Shown here: in pieces, positions 29,854 to 38,433 of the stretch
How positions within the stretch are numbered: the stretch's first letter is position 1
Layout of the letters: each line of letters begins with the position of its first letter
From: Rhodococcus sp. SMB37
GTDB taxonomy: Bacteria; Actinomycetota; Actinomycetes; Mycobacteriales; Mycobacteriaceae
DNA: 64,000 bases
Reading direction: 5' to 3'
Assembly (NCBI RefSeq): GCF_004345605.1
Contig: NZ_SLVY01000021.1
Coordinates: 1 to 64,000, forward strand
The notes under the pieces: generated by a model
What the model was told of the DNA's origin: nothing
What the model saw: only the letters and a program-made list of their open reading frames with translations
The model's database searches: none
Position numbers and translations under genes: made by a program

Positions 29854-31444
29854 CGCGGATGATGTCCTCCTCCATCACCGGCCTGCCTCGAGTCGCTTCG
29901 ACGGTCACGCGATGGAGCACACCGTTCCATGCGAAGGGCGGTTCGTAGCCCTTACATACCGCCAGCCCCCTGTCGTGTCCGAGGATCAACGACGCACCGC
30001 CGTGCTGCCACGCGTGAGGCAACTCGTGGTTGCTGTCTGCGGCTCCGACGACGACATCATCGATGAGTGCTTCCACCCGCAGCGACCCGTTCGGCGCGAG
30101 CCGGAATGCGCACCCGAGGATGTGACGTCCCCCGCTGAGTGGACGGTTCGCGACCGCCCGGATCTCACCGCCCGGTGTCGCGGCGACCACGGTCAGGATG
30201 CCTCGGTCCACGAACCCGGCGAAACCTCCTGTCCAGTCACCGAGCGCGAACAGAACTCCCTCGGGTTCGCTGTCCGGCACGTCCACCTCTGCGAGGACCC
30301 TGCCACCGCCCGCCATCCGTGGCAATGAATCATCCGAGACCGGTCCGCCTTCCGGATACAACGTGAGGCTCGACGGAATCGGGTACTGACGCGACCTGAT
30401 TGCCCCTGCCCGACCGCGCAGGCTGTCGGCGAGCGGAGTCACGTTGTTGCGGCCGGCCTCGATGAACCACTGCCGTTCGAGCGCGCGAACCACCTCGGAG
30501 TGCTGGTCGGTCGTGACCTTCCATCCGTCGGCGAAAATCGATCGGGACCCGAGCATCTCGAAGTACTGGGTCGATCGGGGCGACGGCGAGGCAGCATCTC
30601 CGAGTGACTGGAGCAGGTTTGCTCCGTCGACCGGGAGCTGGTCGACACCACCGACCGCATCCGGCATCGTCACACCGCACGCGTCGAGAATCGTGGGCAG
30701 GATGTCGATCGCATGGGCGAACTGATCACGAACCCCACCGACATCGCGGATTCCACTGGGCCAGTGCACGATCATGGGAACACGGGTGCCACCGAGCCAG
30801 GCGTATCGCTTCCACAGACGGAACGGTGTGTTGCCCGCCCACGCCCAACCCCAAGCGTAGTGCGGATATCCGTCGAGTCCACCCCAATCATCCAGGAGTG
30901 CCACGCTTTCCGAGACGTCGTCGCGAATGTTATGGGTGGAGGGGTGTTCGTTGTAAGTGCCGCCCACCTCACCCTCGGCGCTCGCACCGTTGTCCGACAT
31001 CACGAAGATGAGTGTGTTGTCGAGGACGCCGAGCTTTTCGAGACTGTCGACGACCCTCCCGATCTGCGCATCGGTGTGGGTGAGGAATCCGGCGCAGACC
31101 TCGTGCATCCGCGCATAGACCCGGCGTTCCTCGTCGGTCAGGGAATCCCAGTCGGGCACCCACGACGGCCGCTCGGTCAGTGTCGTCCCCTGCGGCACGA
31201 CCCCCGCCGCGAGCTGCCGCTCGAACACGGCCTCCCGCCACCTCTCTCATCCGCCGTCGAACTTTCCTGCGTAGGCATCCGCCCACGATCGCCGCACGAG
31301 TGCACGAGTGGGGGAACACAGTGCCGTCACATGAAAACGATTGAATCGCACTCCGTCCGAAGCGAGTCGATCGATGTTGGGTGTTGCGATGTCCGACCCG
31401 TAGCAACCTATCTGCCCGAATCCGAGGTCGTCGAGGATGTTCAC
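29834..31444 (-). pseudogene. Decayed arylsulfatase (alkaline-phosphatase superfamily)
   Basis: The N-terminal part reads [28 protein letters not shown] and the catalytic CSPTR motif whose cysteine becomes formylglycine. Directly after CSPTRA the sequence jumps to [12 protein letters not shown], so about 150 residues are missing. A TGA at 31247-31249 replaces what is normally Trp in the same frame, after which FERQLAAGVVPQG to the C terminus is open and includes FVMSDNGASAEGEVGG, LGGTRVPMIVHWP and DILPTILDACGV. The extreme N terminus is also lost where it meets the peptide-binding remnant head to head. It cannot make a working sulfatase. Confidence 0.85.
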
Positions 31445-32674
31445 CGACGGCACGCCGCTCGACGCTGCAGCAGTCCAGTTCAGCTGGGAGCGGCTCCGCG
31501 ACCCGGCACTCGGATCCACTGCCATCCGCCAGGTTTCCCAGGTTGCAACCACCGAGGTGCTGGACGAGACCACACTGAAGGTCGTTCTCCACGACCCGAA
31601 CCCCAGCTTTCCGCAGGGGATGCCGGCCACATCCATGAACTGGATCGCCTCACCGACCGCGCTCGGGAACGGCCGGACAGCATTCGACGAAGCACCTGTC
31701 GGTGCCGGACCGTTCGAACTCACGCGATGGATGCGGCAAGGCGCGATCGAACTCGAACGCAACCCCGATTATTGGGATGCGCCGAAACCCTACCTCGACG
31801 CGATCACGATCCGCGCGGTGGCGGACACCAACCAGCGGGTGAACGCAATCACCACCGGCGACGCCGACCTGTCCGCAGAATCGAATCCGTCGAGCGTCGT
31901 CAGAGCCCAGAGCCCAGAGCCCAGAGCTCAGGAGCACAGGTGTCCACCGTGTCCGCCGGCGGAGGGCAGTTCCTGGGAATGAACCTGCGGCGCGCCCCGT
32001 TCGACGACGAACGAGCGCGCCGGGCGGTAGCGCTGGCCGTGGACCGCGACATGATCAACACCATCGTGTTCAACGGTGACGGTGAGGTGCCGCAAACCCT
32101 GTTCCCGGACAACTCACCGTTCTATTCGGATATTCCGCTACCGCAGTAGGACAAGGCGGCCGCCCAGGCCTTGTTCGACGAGCTGGCCGCAGACGGTAAG
32201 CCCGTCGAGTTCACCTTCACCACCTATACCGGTGTCGACAACCAGTCCACCGCGGAAGCCCTGCAGGCGCAGCTCAACGCCCACGACAATGTCGAGGTCG
32301 ACGTCGAGGTGGTGGACTTCCCCACGGGTGCCGCGAGGGCCGGTGCTCACGACTTCGACATGATGGTCTCGTCGGCGATCACCCAGGACCCGGATTACGC
32401 GCTCTGGACGGCGTTCCACTCCGAGTCGACCGGCAACTTCATGGGCGTCTCCGACCCACAACTCGACGACGCACTGGACGCCGGCAGAACAGCCGAGACC
32501 ATCGACGAACGCACGCAGGCCTACGACGTCGTCCAGAGGCGGATCGCCGAACTCGACCCGGGCGTCTGGTACGTCCGATCGGCACCGTCCGTGATGATGG
32601 GCGAGAAAGTCCACGGTCTGCGTCTCTACACGCTGGGCTCCCCGCTGCCCGAGGAGCTGTGGATCGAGAACTGA
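31437..32674 (+). pseudogene. Decayed solute-binding protein of a peptide/nickel-type ABC transporter (family 5)
   Basis: The frame opens inside the protein at [19 protein letters not shown], so the signal peptide and first lobe are missing. [11 protein letters not shown] and [16 protein letters not shown] are family 5 motifs. At 31903-31930 a heptamer repeat shifts the frame; removing two units restores SVVRAQSSGAQVSTVSAG. After PFDDERARRAVALAVDRDMI a TAG at 32147 interrupts the gene, then KAAAQALFDELAADGK continues in frame to the end. There are thus a 5' truncation, a repeat-driven frameshift and one nonsense codon. It was probably the uptake partner of the sulfatase/TauD genes. Confidence 0.85.
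31903..31930 (+). repeat. Heptanucleotide tandem repeat, three perfect GAGCCCA units plus one GAGCTCA
   Basis: The unit length of 7 is not a multiple of 3, so copy changes shift the frame. The shift seen here equals two extra copies (14 bases). It lies within the binding-protein remnant. Confidence 0.9.
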
Positions 32675-32689
32675 GCCCGACCGAAACGA

Positions 32690-32727
32690 CGTGTGGGGTG
32701 CCCGGCAGTCGCCGGGCACCCCACACG
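32690..32727 (+). terminator. Perfect 17-bp stem with 4-base loop between convergent genes
   Basis: The two arms match over 17 consecutive bases (CGTGTGGGGTGCCCGGC and its complement) around AGTC. It begins 16 bases after the binding-protein remnant stop codon and ends before the terD stop codon, so it serves as a two-way terminator. No T tract follows. Confidence 0.8.
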
Positions 32728-32751
32728 CCTCGTCGGCGGACCGCTACCGGG

Positions 32752-33330
32752 TCAGCCGATGTTCACGCCGTAATCCCGAGCGATGCCCGCGAGCCCGGAT
32801 GCGTAACCCTGGCCGATGGCGCGGAACTTCCACTCGCTGCCATGCCGGTACAGCTCACCGAAGACCATCGCGGTCTCGGTCGAGGCGTCCTCGGTCAGGT
32901 CGTAGCGGGCGAGTTCGCGGTCGTTGGAACGGTCGACGACGCGGATGAATGCGTTACGCACCTGTCCGAACGACTGGCCACGCGCGTCGGCGTCGTGGAT
33001 CGACACCGGGAACACCACCGACTGCACATCGGTAGGAAGTGCAACGAGATCGACGTTGATCGACTCGTCGTCGCCGTCACCCTCACCCGTGAGGTTGTCG
33101 CCGGTGTGCTCGACCGCACCGTCGGGAGAACGCAGGTTGTTGTAGAACACGAAGTGCTGGTCGGAGAGCACCTTGCCAGCGGCACCCGCAAGCAGTGCGC
33201 TGGCGTCGAGATCGAAGTCGTTTCCCGTCGTGGCCCGGACATCCCAGCCCAGTCCGATCGTCACCGCCGTGAGATTCGGCGCCTCCTTCGAAAGCGAGAC
33301 GTTTCCACCCTTGGCCAAGCTGACACCCAT
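32752..33330 (-). CDS. terD: TerD-family calcium-binding stress protein
   Basis: 192 residues, full-length Ter[19 protein letters not shown] opens the fold. [31 protein letters not shown] and [14 protein letters not shown] carry the acidic residues that bind calcium in this family. The ATG has AAAGGA about 6 bases upstream. TerD proteins are linked to tellurite, phage and envelope stress. Here no TerC, TerA or TerZ neighbour is present, so tellurite resistance should not be assumed. It is divergent from the second cobalamin riboswitch operon. Confidence 0.92.
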   Translation of the reverse strand: MGVSLAKGGNVSLSKEAPNLTAVTIGLGWDVRATTGNDFDLDASALLAGAAGKVLSDQHFVFYNNLRSPDGAVEHTGDNLTGEGDGDDESINVDLVALPTDVQSVVFPVSIHDADARGQSFGQVRNAFIRVVDRSNDRELARYDLTEDASTETAMVFGELYRHGSEWKFRAIGQGYASGLAGIARDYGVNIG

Positions 33331-33394
33331 ACCGGTCCTTTCGATCGTTGTGGTCCCTCCACGATAACCATGAAGAACCCGGTCCGTATTGCCG

Positions 33395-33560
33395 TCTTGG
33401 TCCGTGTTAGGTTCCCGACGTCGTATGCGACGACACATGAGGAAGCCGGTGCGATTCCGGCGCGGTCCCGCCACTGTGACCGGGGAGCAACTCTCCCGGG
33501 AGCCAGATACTCACGTCGCCGCACTCACCTGGACGGGGCGGATCTCCCCGAGAAAGGGCG
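33395..33560 (+). promoter_or_regulatory. Cobalamin riboswitch 2
   Basis: The core GAAGCCGGTGCGATTCCGGC, then GCGGTCCCGCCACTGTGA lies at about 33441-33479, with CGGGAGCCAGATACT as the closing box. A CGGGG/CCCCG hairpin follows just before the start codon region and may be the expression platform. It leads the second ABC operon. The limits are approximate. Confidence 0.92.
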
Positions 33561-33568
33561 TCTTCGCC

Positions 33569-34768
33569 ATGCGCGCTCGTGCCGTACCACTCAGATTGCT
33601 CAGCGCTGTGGCAGTCGCAGGTCTGGCCCTCGCCGGCTGTTCGACCGCCACCACCGATACCACCGACACTGCCGCCCCCGACGGTTGTATCACCGATTTC
33701 GATCCGAGCGTCGACTACTTCCCCGACAAGTCCGAGGTCGTCGACGCAGAGAATTTCTCGATCACCTACGAGAACAGTTACCAGGTGCTCACTGTCGACG
33801 AGCCGTACTCGGGTGCCGAACCGGAGTCGTACGTGCTGGTCAAGTGTGGCGCACCAGCACCGGAACTGTCGGACGATCTGGCCGATGCTCAGCAGATCTC
33901 GGTGCCGATCAGCAGCCTGTATTCGGGTTCGACGACACACCTGCCGCTCGTCGCCGAACTCGGCGTGCTCGACGTACTCACCGGCATGTCCAACGGATCC
34001 TATGTAAGCGACACCGCGGTCGTCGATCGGATCGCGTCCGGTGACGTCGCCGAATACGCGGCCGGCGGCACCATCGACACCGAGGCCGTCGTCGTCGCCG
34101 CACCCGACGTCGTGATGACCGGTGGCACCGACGACCCCGCATACGCGCAGCTGCGTGAAGCCGGGATCGGTGTGGTCGCGAACGCCGAGTGGCTCGAAGC
34201 GTCGCCGCTGGGTCGCGCCGAGTGGATCAAGGTGATGGCGGCACTGACCGGCACGGAAGTCCGCGCAGCCGAGGCCTACGACGGAATCCGCCGCGACTAC
34301 CTGCAGGTCGCCGACAAGGCCGCGGGAGCGGAACCCGCACCGGTACTGCTCGGCGGGATGTCGCAGGGAACGTGGTACATGTCGTCGGGCGGCAGCTACA
34401 TGGGCCGGCTGTTCAGCGATGCGGGGGCGACGTGGCCGTGGCAGGACGTCACCAGCACCGGGTCGCTGCCCCTCGACTTCGAGGCCGTGGTTGCGGAGGC
34501 CTCCGATGCACCGACCTGGCTCGTCGTCAACAGCTGGACCTCGATCGGCGACGCTCTGGCCGACGACGAACGCTACGGTGACCTCGCAGCGGTCGGCACC
34601 GGTCAGGTGTGGAACGCGAACAAGGCGCTCGGGCCGGGCGGTGGTAACGACTTCTACGAACGTGGGGTGCTGCGACCCGATCTGGTCCTGTCCGACCTGG
34701 TCGCGGTCCTGCATCCCGAGCTGCTGCCCGATCACGAGTTCACGTTCTATCAGCGTTTGCCGGCATGA
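33569..34768 (+). CDS. Metal-chelate/corrinoid-binding lipoprotein of the second riboswitch-controlled ABC system
   Basis: 399 residues, long for a BtuF-like protein. The lipobox is GLALAGC with Cys24. The fold is FecB-type: YENSYQVLTVDEPY, ISVPISSLYSGSTTHLPLVAELG and APDVVMTGG are the ligand-lobe segments. APVLLGGMSQGTWYMSSGGSYMG and GGGNDFYERGVLRPD match the group of binding proteins seen beside FhuF-like reductases in actinobacteria. The ligand is inferred to be a corrinoid because a cobalamin riboswitch leads the operon, but a metal-siderophore is possible. The ribosome binding site AGAAAGG is about 12 bases from the ATG. Confidence 0.85.
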   Translation: MRARAVPLRLLSAVAVAGLALAGCSTATTDTTDTAAPDGCITDFDPSVDYFPDKSEVVDAENFSITYENSYQVLTVDEPYSGAEPESYVLVKCGAPAPELSDDLADAQQISVPISSLYSGSTTHLPLVAELGVLDVLTGMSNGSYVSDTAVVDRIASGDVAEYAAGGTIDTEAVVVAAPDVVMTGGTDDPAYAQLREAGIGVVANAEWLEASPLGRAEWIKVMAALTGTEVRAAEAYDGIRRDYLQVADKAAGAEPAPVLLGGMSQGTWYMSSGGSYMGRLFSDAGATWPWQDVTSTGSLPLDFEAVVAEASDAPTWLVVNSWTSIGDALADDERYGDLAAVGTGQVWNANKALGPGGGNDFYERGVLRPDLVLSDLVAVLHPELLPDHEFTFYQRLPA

Positions 34769-35865
34769 CCACCGTGCTCGACGCGGCGCCTGCAGTCACT
34801 GAGACCTCCGCTCCGCCGGTCCGTACCCGGCGCGTGGCGGTGGCGTTCGCCGCACTGATCGCAGCGCTCGTGGTCGCCACCGTGGTATCGGTGACAGTGG
34901 GGTCGGTCACGGTGCCACTCGACGAGACTCTGCGCGTCCTGCTCGGACAGGACGCGCAGAATCCCCGCTGGGACATGGTGATCCGCGACCTCCGGTTGCC
35001 TCGCACGCTCACCGCGATCGCGGTGGGTGCGGCGCTCGGCATCGCCGGCCTGCAGATGCAGACCCTGTTCCGCAACGCGCTCGCCGACCCGTACATCCTC
35101 GGCGCGAGCTCGGGTGCGAGTCTCGGTGTCGCGCTCGTCGTCGTGGCCGGCGGCGGCGGAGCCAGTGGATTCACAGCGAATCTGGCCGGGCTCGGCCGTA
35201 CCGGAGTCGTCATCGCTGCCGCGCTCGGCGCGGCGGCCGTCTTGATGCTGATCGTGGTGCTGTCGCGGTGGGTACGTTCGGCGGTGACGCTGCTGCTCAT
35301 CGGCGTGATGCTCGGATCGGCGACCACGGCCGCCGTCTCCGTGCTCCTTGTCTACGCCGACCCGCAGCGCGCTCAGCAGTTCCTCGTGTGGGGCCTGGGC
35401 AGTTTCACTGCGACCACGTGGTCGGACCTGAAGTTGCTGGTGCCCGTAGTGGTCGGCGGCACAGCCGTGGCGCTCCTGACGGTGCGGGCCCTCAACGCGC
35501 TGCTCCTCGGTGAAGGATATGCCCGGTCGATGGGCATCGATATCCGCGTCGTCCGGCTGACCACGGTGGTATCGGCCGCACTGCTCGCGGGCGTCACCAC
35601 TGCCTTCTGCGGACCCATCGGCTTCCTCGGGCTCATCGTTCCGCACCTGTCGCGCATGGCATTCGGCACCTCCGATCATCGAGTGCTGCTGCCCGGAGTC
35701 GCGCTGTTCGGTGCCGTGGTGGCTCTGGTGTGCGGCGTGGTGAGTCAGATGCCCGGCACCGACACGGTGTTCCCACTCAATGCGGTGACCGCGCTCGTCG
35801 GCGCACCGGTCGTCATCGTTGTCCTCGTCCGCAGCCGGCGTGGAGCACTGGGGGCGGCATTGTGA
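34765..35865 (+). CDS. FecCD-family permease of the second riboswitch-controlled ABC system
   Basis: 366 residues with about ten membrane segments. RDLRLPRTLTAIAVGAALGI, FRNALADPYILGASSGAS and the coupling segment GPIGFLGLIVPHLSR are present. The ATG overlaps the binding-protein stop codon (ATGA), so the genes are probably translationally coupled. Same family as the permeases at 5.6 kb and 55.3 kb, but clearly different in sequence. Confidence 0.92.
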   Translation: MTTVLDAAPAVTETSAPPVRTRRVAVAFAALIAALVVATVVSVTVGSVTVPLDETLRVLLGQDAQNPRWDMVIRDLRLPRTLTAIAVGAALGIAGLQMQTLFRNALADPYILGASSGASLGVALVVVAGGGGASGFTANLAGLGRTGVVIAAALGAAAVLMLIVVLSRWVRSAVTLLLIGVMLGSATTAAVSVLLVYADPQRAQQFLVWGLGSFTATTWSDLKLLVPVVVGGTAVALLTVRALNALLLGEGYARSMGIDIRVVRLTTVVSAALLAGVTTAFCGPIGFLGLIVPHLSRMAFGTSDHRVLLPGVALFGAVVALVCGVVSQMPGTDTVFPLNAVTALVGAPVVIVVLVRSRRGALGAAL

Positions 35866-36689
35866 ACAGTGACGGTGCCGTGAACGGTGTGGAGCTGCGC
35901 GATGTGACGATCGGGTACACACGCCGCCGCGCGTTACGGAAGAGAGGCATCACCGAGATCGCGACCGGTCTCGACGCCGTCGCTCGCCCCGGTGAGCTCA
36001 CCGCCCTGGTCGGCCCCAACGGTGCAGGGAAGTCGACATTGATCTGCACCCTGTGCGGCCTGCAACCGGCGCTGCGCGGACAGGTGCTGATCGACGGCGA
36101 CGACGTGTCGTCGATTCGACCTGCAGACCTCGCGACCCGGATCTCCGTCGTCCTCACCGAACGCATCGATCCCGGCCTGCTGACGGTGCGCGAACTCGTC
36201 GCGCTCGGACGGACGCCGCACCTCTCCGCCGGCGCACGACTCTCACCGGAGGACAAGGCCGCGGTGGACTGGGCGCTCGACGCGGTCGGCGCGACAGAAC
36301 TGGCGTCCCGGCAGTTCAGTGAGCTGTCCGACGGGCAGCGACAACGCACGCTCACCGCACGCGCCCTCGCACAGGACCCCTCGTTGCTGGTACTGGACGA
36401 GCCGACGTCGTTCCTCGATGTGCCGTCCCGAGTCGAACTCGTCGACGTGCTGCGGCGCCTCGCCGTCGAACAGAACCTCGCCGTGATCATGTCCACCCAC
36501 GAGCTCGAGCTCGCGCTGCGTGTGTCGGACCGAATGTGGTTGCTCGACACCGACCGCACGCTGACGTGCGACTCCCCCGCAGCTCTGGCCGAGTCCGGTC
36601 GGATCGGGGCAGCATTCGATCGTGGACGGATGCGCTTCGACCCGCGCACACTGGTGTTCGACCTCGATCCGGAGGACAGCCGTGCCTGA
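35862..36689 (+). CDS. ABC transporter ATPase of the second riboswitch-controlled system
   Basis: 275 residues. Walker A is GPNGAGKS, the signature is LSDGQRQ (Asp in place of the usual first Gly, common in this subgroup), Walker B is LLVLDEPTSFLD and the switch region is MSTHELELA. A C-terminal extension continues past LLDTDRTLTCD. The GTG start overlaps the permease stop codon, and its end overlaps the FhuF-like gene by 8 bases. It completes a FecBCD-type importer. Confidence 0.92.
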   Translation: MNSDGAVNGVELRDVTIGYTRRRALRKRGITEIATGLDAVARPGELTALVGPNGAGKSTLICTLCGLQPALRGQVLIDGDDVSSIRPADLATRISVVLTERIDPGLLTVRELVALGRTPHLSAGARLSPEDKAAVDWALDAVGATELASRQFSELSDGQRQRTLTARALAQDPSLLVLDEPTSFLDVPSRVELVDVLRRLAVEQNLAVIMSTHELELALRVSDRMWLLDTDRTLTCDSPAALAESGRIGAAFDRGRMRFDPRTLVFDLDPEDSRA

Positions 36690-37329
36690 CGCTGCTGCAG
36701 TACTGGCGCGCATCGCCGCGCTGAGTCCCTACTTCTCGGTGAGCACCGGCCCTGTACCCGACGGCCTGTGGCGGCCGACATCTGCGCTGCGCGACAGCAT
36801 GATTAGAGACACGCTGGTATCGGACACGGCACAGCGGATGGGAACCGGCGAGATGCGAGTGGCCGCGTCGACTCTGTTCTTCGGCTACGCCGCCAGGATG
36901 TGGTCGGTTGTGTTGGGATCGGTCGTCGACTCGGGCCGATGTGTTCGGCTCGCCCCGGACGCGTTGCTGTGGTGCAACGACGGGGGCCTGCGGTTGCACA
37001 TCGTCGACCCAGAATTCGGGTCGGCTACCAGTGAAATTCTCGACGACCAGCTCGAACCGCTCATCGACGCGTGGAGCGACATCGTCGCGCCGGGTTTGAT
37101 GTGGGGCAACTCCGCGTCCGCATTGATCGGGGCCGGACGCGTGATCGGTGATGCAGCGCAGGCGCACATCGACACCCTCTTGGGCGATCCACCACTGGTC
37201 GGCGCGATAGTCCGATCCACCGGTCGGCGTCGCAGTTGCTGCCTGTACTACCGCGTCCCGGGCGGCGGTGTGTGCGGCGATTGCGTCTTCGCCAGCCCAC
37301 CGAAAGCATCGTCGAAGGAGATTCTGTGA
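36682..37329 (+). CDS. FhuF-like (2Fe-2S) reductase in a cobalamin-controlled operon
   Basis: 215 residues. The C-terminal cluster motif CCLYYRVPGGGVCGDC is the FhuF pattern (C-C-x10-C-x2-C), which binds a [2Fe-2S] cluster. Upstream lies the usual FhuF body with AASTLFFGYAARMWSVVLGS and GLRLHIV. FhuF proteins reduce ferric siderophores in the cytoplasm so that iron is released. Here the operon is led by a cobalamin riboswitch, so a corrinoid or cobalt-chelate might be reduced instead. That is inference. The GTG start is inside the ATPase gene end. Confidence 0.82.
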   Translation: MPDAAAVLARIAALSPYFSVSTGPVPDGLWRPTSALRDSMIRDTLVSDTAQRMGTGEMRVAASTLFFGYAARMWSVVLGSVVDSGRCVRLAPDALLWCNDGGLRLHIVDPEFGSATSEILDDQLEPLIDAWSDIVAPGLMWGNSASALIGAGRVIGDAAQAHIDTLLGDPPLVGAIVRSTGRRRSCCLYYRVPGGGVCGDCVFASPPKASSKEIL

Positions 37330-37899
37330 CAGCCACATTCGACCCCGAGATCGTCGACACAGAGGACGGTGGTCGCGAACAGCACTGGTCGCTTCCCACC
37401 GACGAGGACTCACTGCTGCGCCTGATCCGGCTACTGTTCGACGAGTACTGGAACGAGATGTGGTTCGGCCTGCTCATCGAAGGTTCGGCGCTCGAAGTCG
37501 CGGCACCCAATGCTCCGAAGAAGATCTCGATGTACGACGGGGATGTACGACGGGTATGCAACCGTCGACTTCGGTCGCTGGCATTTTCACCTGTGCATCG
37601 GCGAACACACCGCGAGCGGACCGGAGCTCGGCCGTATCCGTCGCTGCAGCCGGGCAGAGCTGTACCGCAGGATCGGTAAGGACGACGCACCGACGTCGTG
37701 GGGTGCGCGCCTGTTCAACGGCCGCGACGAACAGATGCTCACCGTCATGTTGCCCACCCCGTTCCTCACCAACATGCAGCAGCTGACGGACGAACCGGTA
37801 TGGGCGCGCCTCGAGGCGTGGGACCGCATTCGGTCGGAGTTCCTCGGCCTGGATCCGGATCCCAGTGACCGAACAGGCAAAGGCTTTCGCCACTCCTGA
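37326..37899 (+). pseudogene. Unknown conserved protein, frameshifted by a 13-bp tandem duplication
   Basis: The GTG start overlaps the FhuF-like stop codon. The frame reads SLPTDEDSLLRLIRLLFDEYW and NAPKKISMYDG. It is then shifted by a direct duplication of 13 bases at 37529-37554, and sense resumes in another frame as YATVDFGRWHFHLCIGEH, SWGARLFNGRDEQMLTV and LPTPFLTNMQQL to the TGA at 37897. Removing one copy gives a clean 186-residue protein. I do not recognise a function. Histidines in WHFHLCIG suggest metal binding. It is the last gene of the operon and was probably intact until recently, or the duplication is an assembly error. Confidence 0.75.
37529..37554 (+). repeat. 13-bp tandem duplication (GATGTACGACGGG twice)
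   Basis: Two perfect adjacent copies, 37529-37541 and 37542-37554. 13 is not a multiple of 3, so the duplication breaks the reading frame. With one copy the frame joins KKISMYDG to YATVDFG without a gap. Confidence 0.95.
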
Positions 37900-37933
37900 C
37901 CAGCACAACCGACGACCCTCTCCGACCAAAATG

Positions 37934-37990
37934 CAACGCGCACAGGTAGATACAACCCTACGGAACGGTTGTATCTACCTGGTTGCGTTG
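37934..37990. repeat. Long inverted repeat upstream of the metE promoter
   Basis: A perfect 15-bp arm (37943-37957, CAGGTAGATACAACC) pairs with 37967-37981 around a 9-base loop. CAACGC and GCGTTG extend it after a 3-base mismatch. It is unusually AT-rich for this genome. It lies between the end of the FhuF operon and the metE promoter, so it may be a terminator, an operator, or both. Confidence 0.75.
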
Positions 37991-38007
37991 TAACTGTTGT
38001 TTCTGCA

Positions 38008-38038
38008 TTGCCCGTCCGAACGAGGACGTGGCTATACT
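38008..38038 (+). promoter_or_regulatory. Putative promoter of the metE riboswitch transcript
   Basis: TATACT at 38033-38038 is a near-consensus -10 box. TTGCCC at 38008-38013 is a possible -35 box with a 19-base spacer. Transcription would start near 38045, just at the 5' end of the riboswitch. Confidence 0.55.
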
Positions 38039-38044
38039 CCGGGA

Positions 38045-38275
38045 TGCAGTTGGTTCGCCGTGCCGGTCGTGAGGAGCCCCGAAGACCGTGGCGGCGTCGA
38101 CGTATCCCTCGATCGGGATGCGGAGAGGGAACCCGGTGAGAATCCGGGACTGTCCCGCAGCGGTATGCAGGAACGACCGCCGTCATCAGCACTGGGAATC
38201 ATCCCGGGAAGCGACGGTCAGTAGGTACGGGCCCACCGGCCCGGGCGCTTGCAAGTCCGAATACCTGCCATCTGC
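38045..38275 (+). promoter_or_regulatory. Cobalamin riboswitch 3, controlling metE
   Basis: The core GGGAACCCGGTGAGAATCCG, then GGACTGTCCCGCAGCGGTA lies at about 38127-38166. The closing box CAAGTCCGAATACCTGCC is at 38252-38269. About 150 bases with strong stems (for example CTCCGAC/GTCGGAG at 38346-38362) separate it from the metE start and may hold the terminator. Control of metE by a B12 riboswitch is well known where a B12-dependent MetH also exists. Confidence 0.95.
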
Positions 38276-38433
38276 GCCGGGCGCGCCGTGCCCGGCGGTG
38301 TGCCGCCTCGAGGACTGGGCGCGCGGACCCGCTGCGCTTTCGCTCCGACACAGTCGGAGACACCGGGGCTCGGTCGGATTCGCGCACTCGACGGGCGGTG
38401 GGCCATCCACGACCGACCACCGGAGTACCACCA

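Noticed and set aside
31901-31931. Short repeats considered as a CRISPR array
   Set aside because: They are adjacent 7-base tandem units without spacers, inside a decayed gene. No cas gene was seen.
30713-32149. A 478-codon plus-strand frame overlapping the sulfatase and binding-protein remnants
   Set aside because: Only its last part is sense (the binding protein after the repeat frameshift). The first part is antisense to the sulfatase remnant.
32752-33330. terD as evidence of a tellurite-resistance operon
   Set aside because: Only a single TerD gene is present, without TerC, TerA, TerB or TerZ neighbours, so only the family is assigned.
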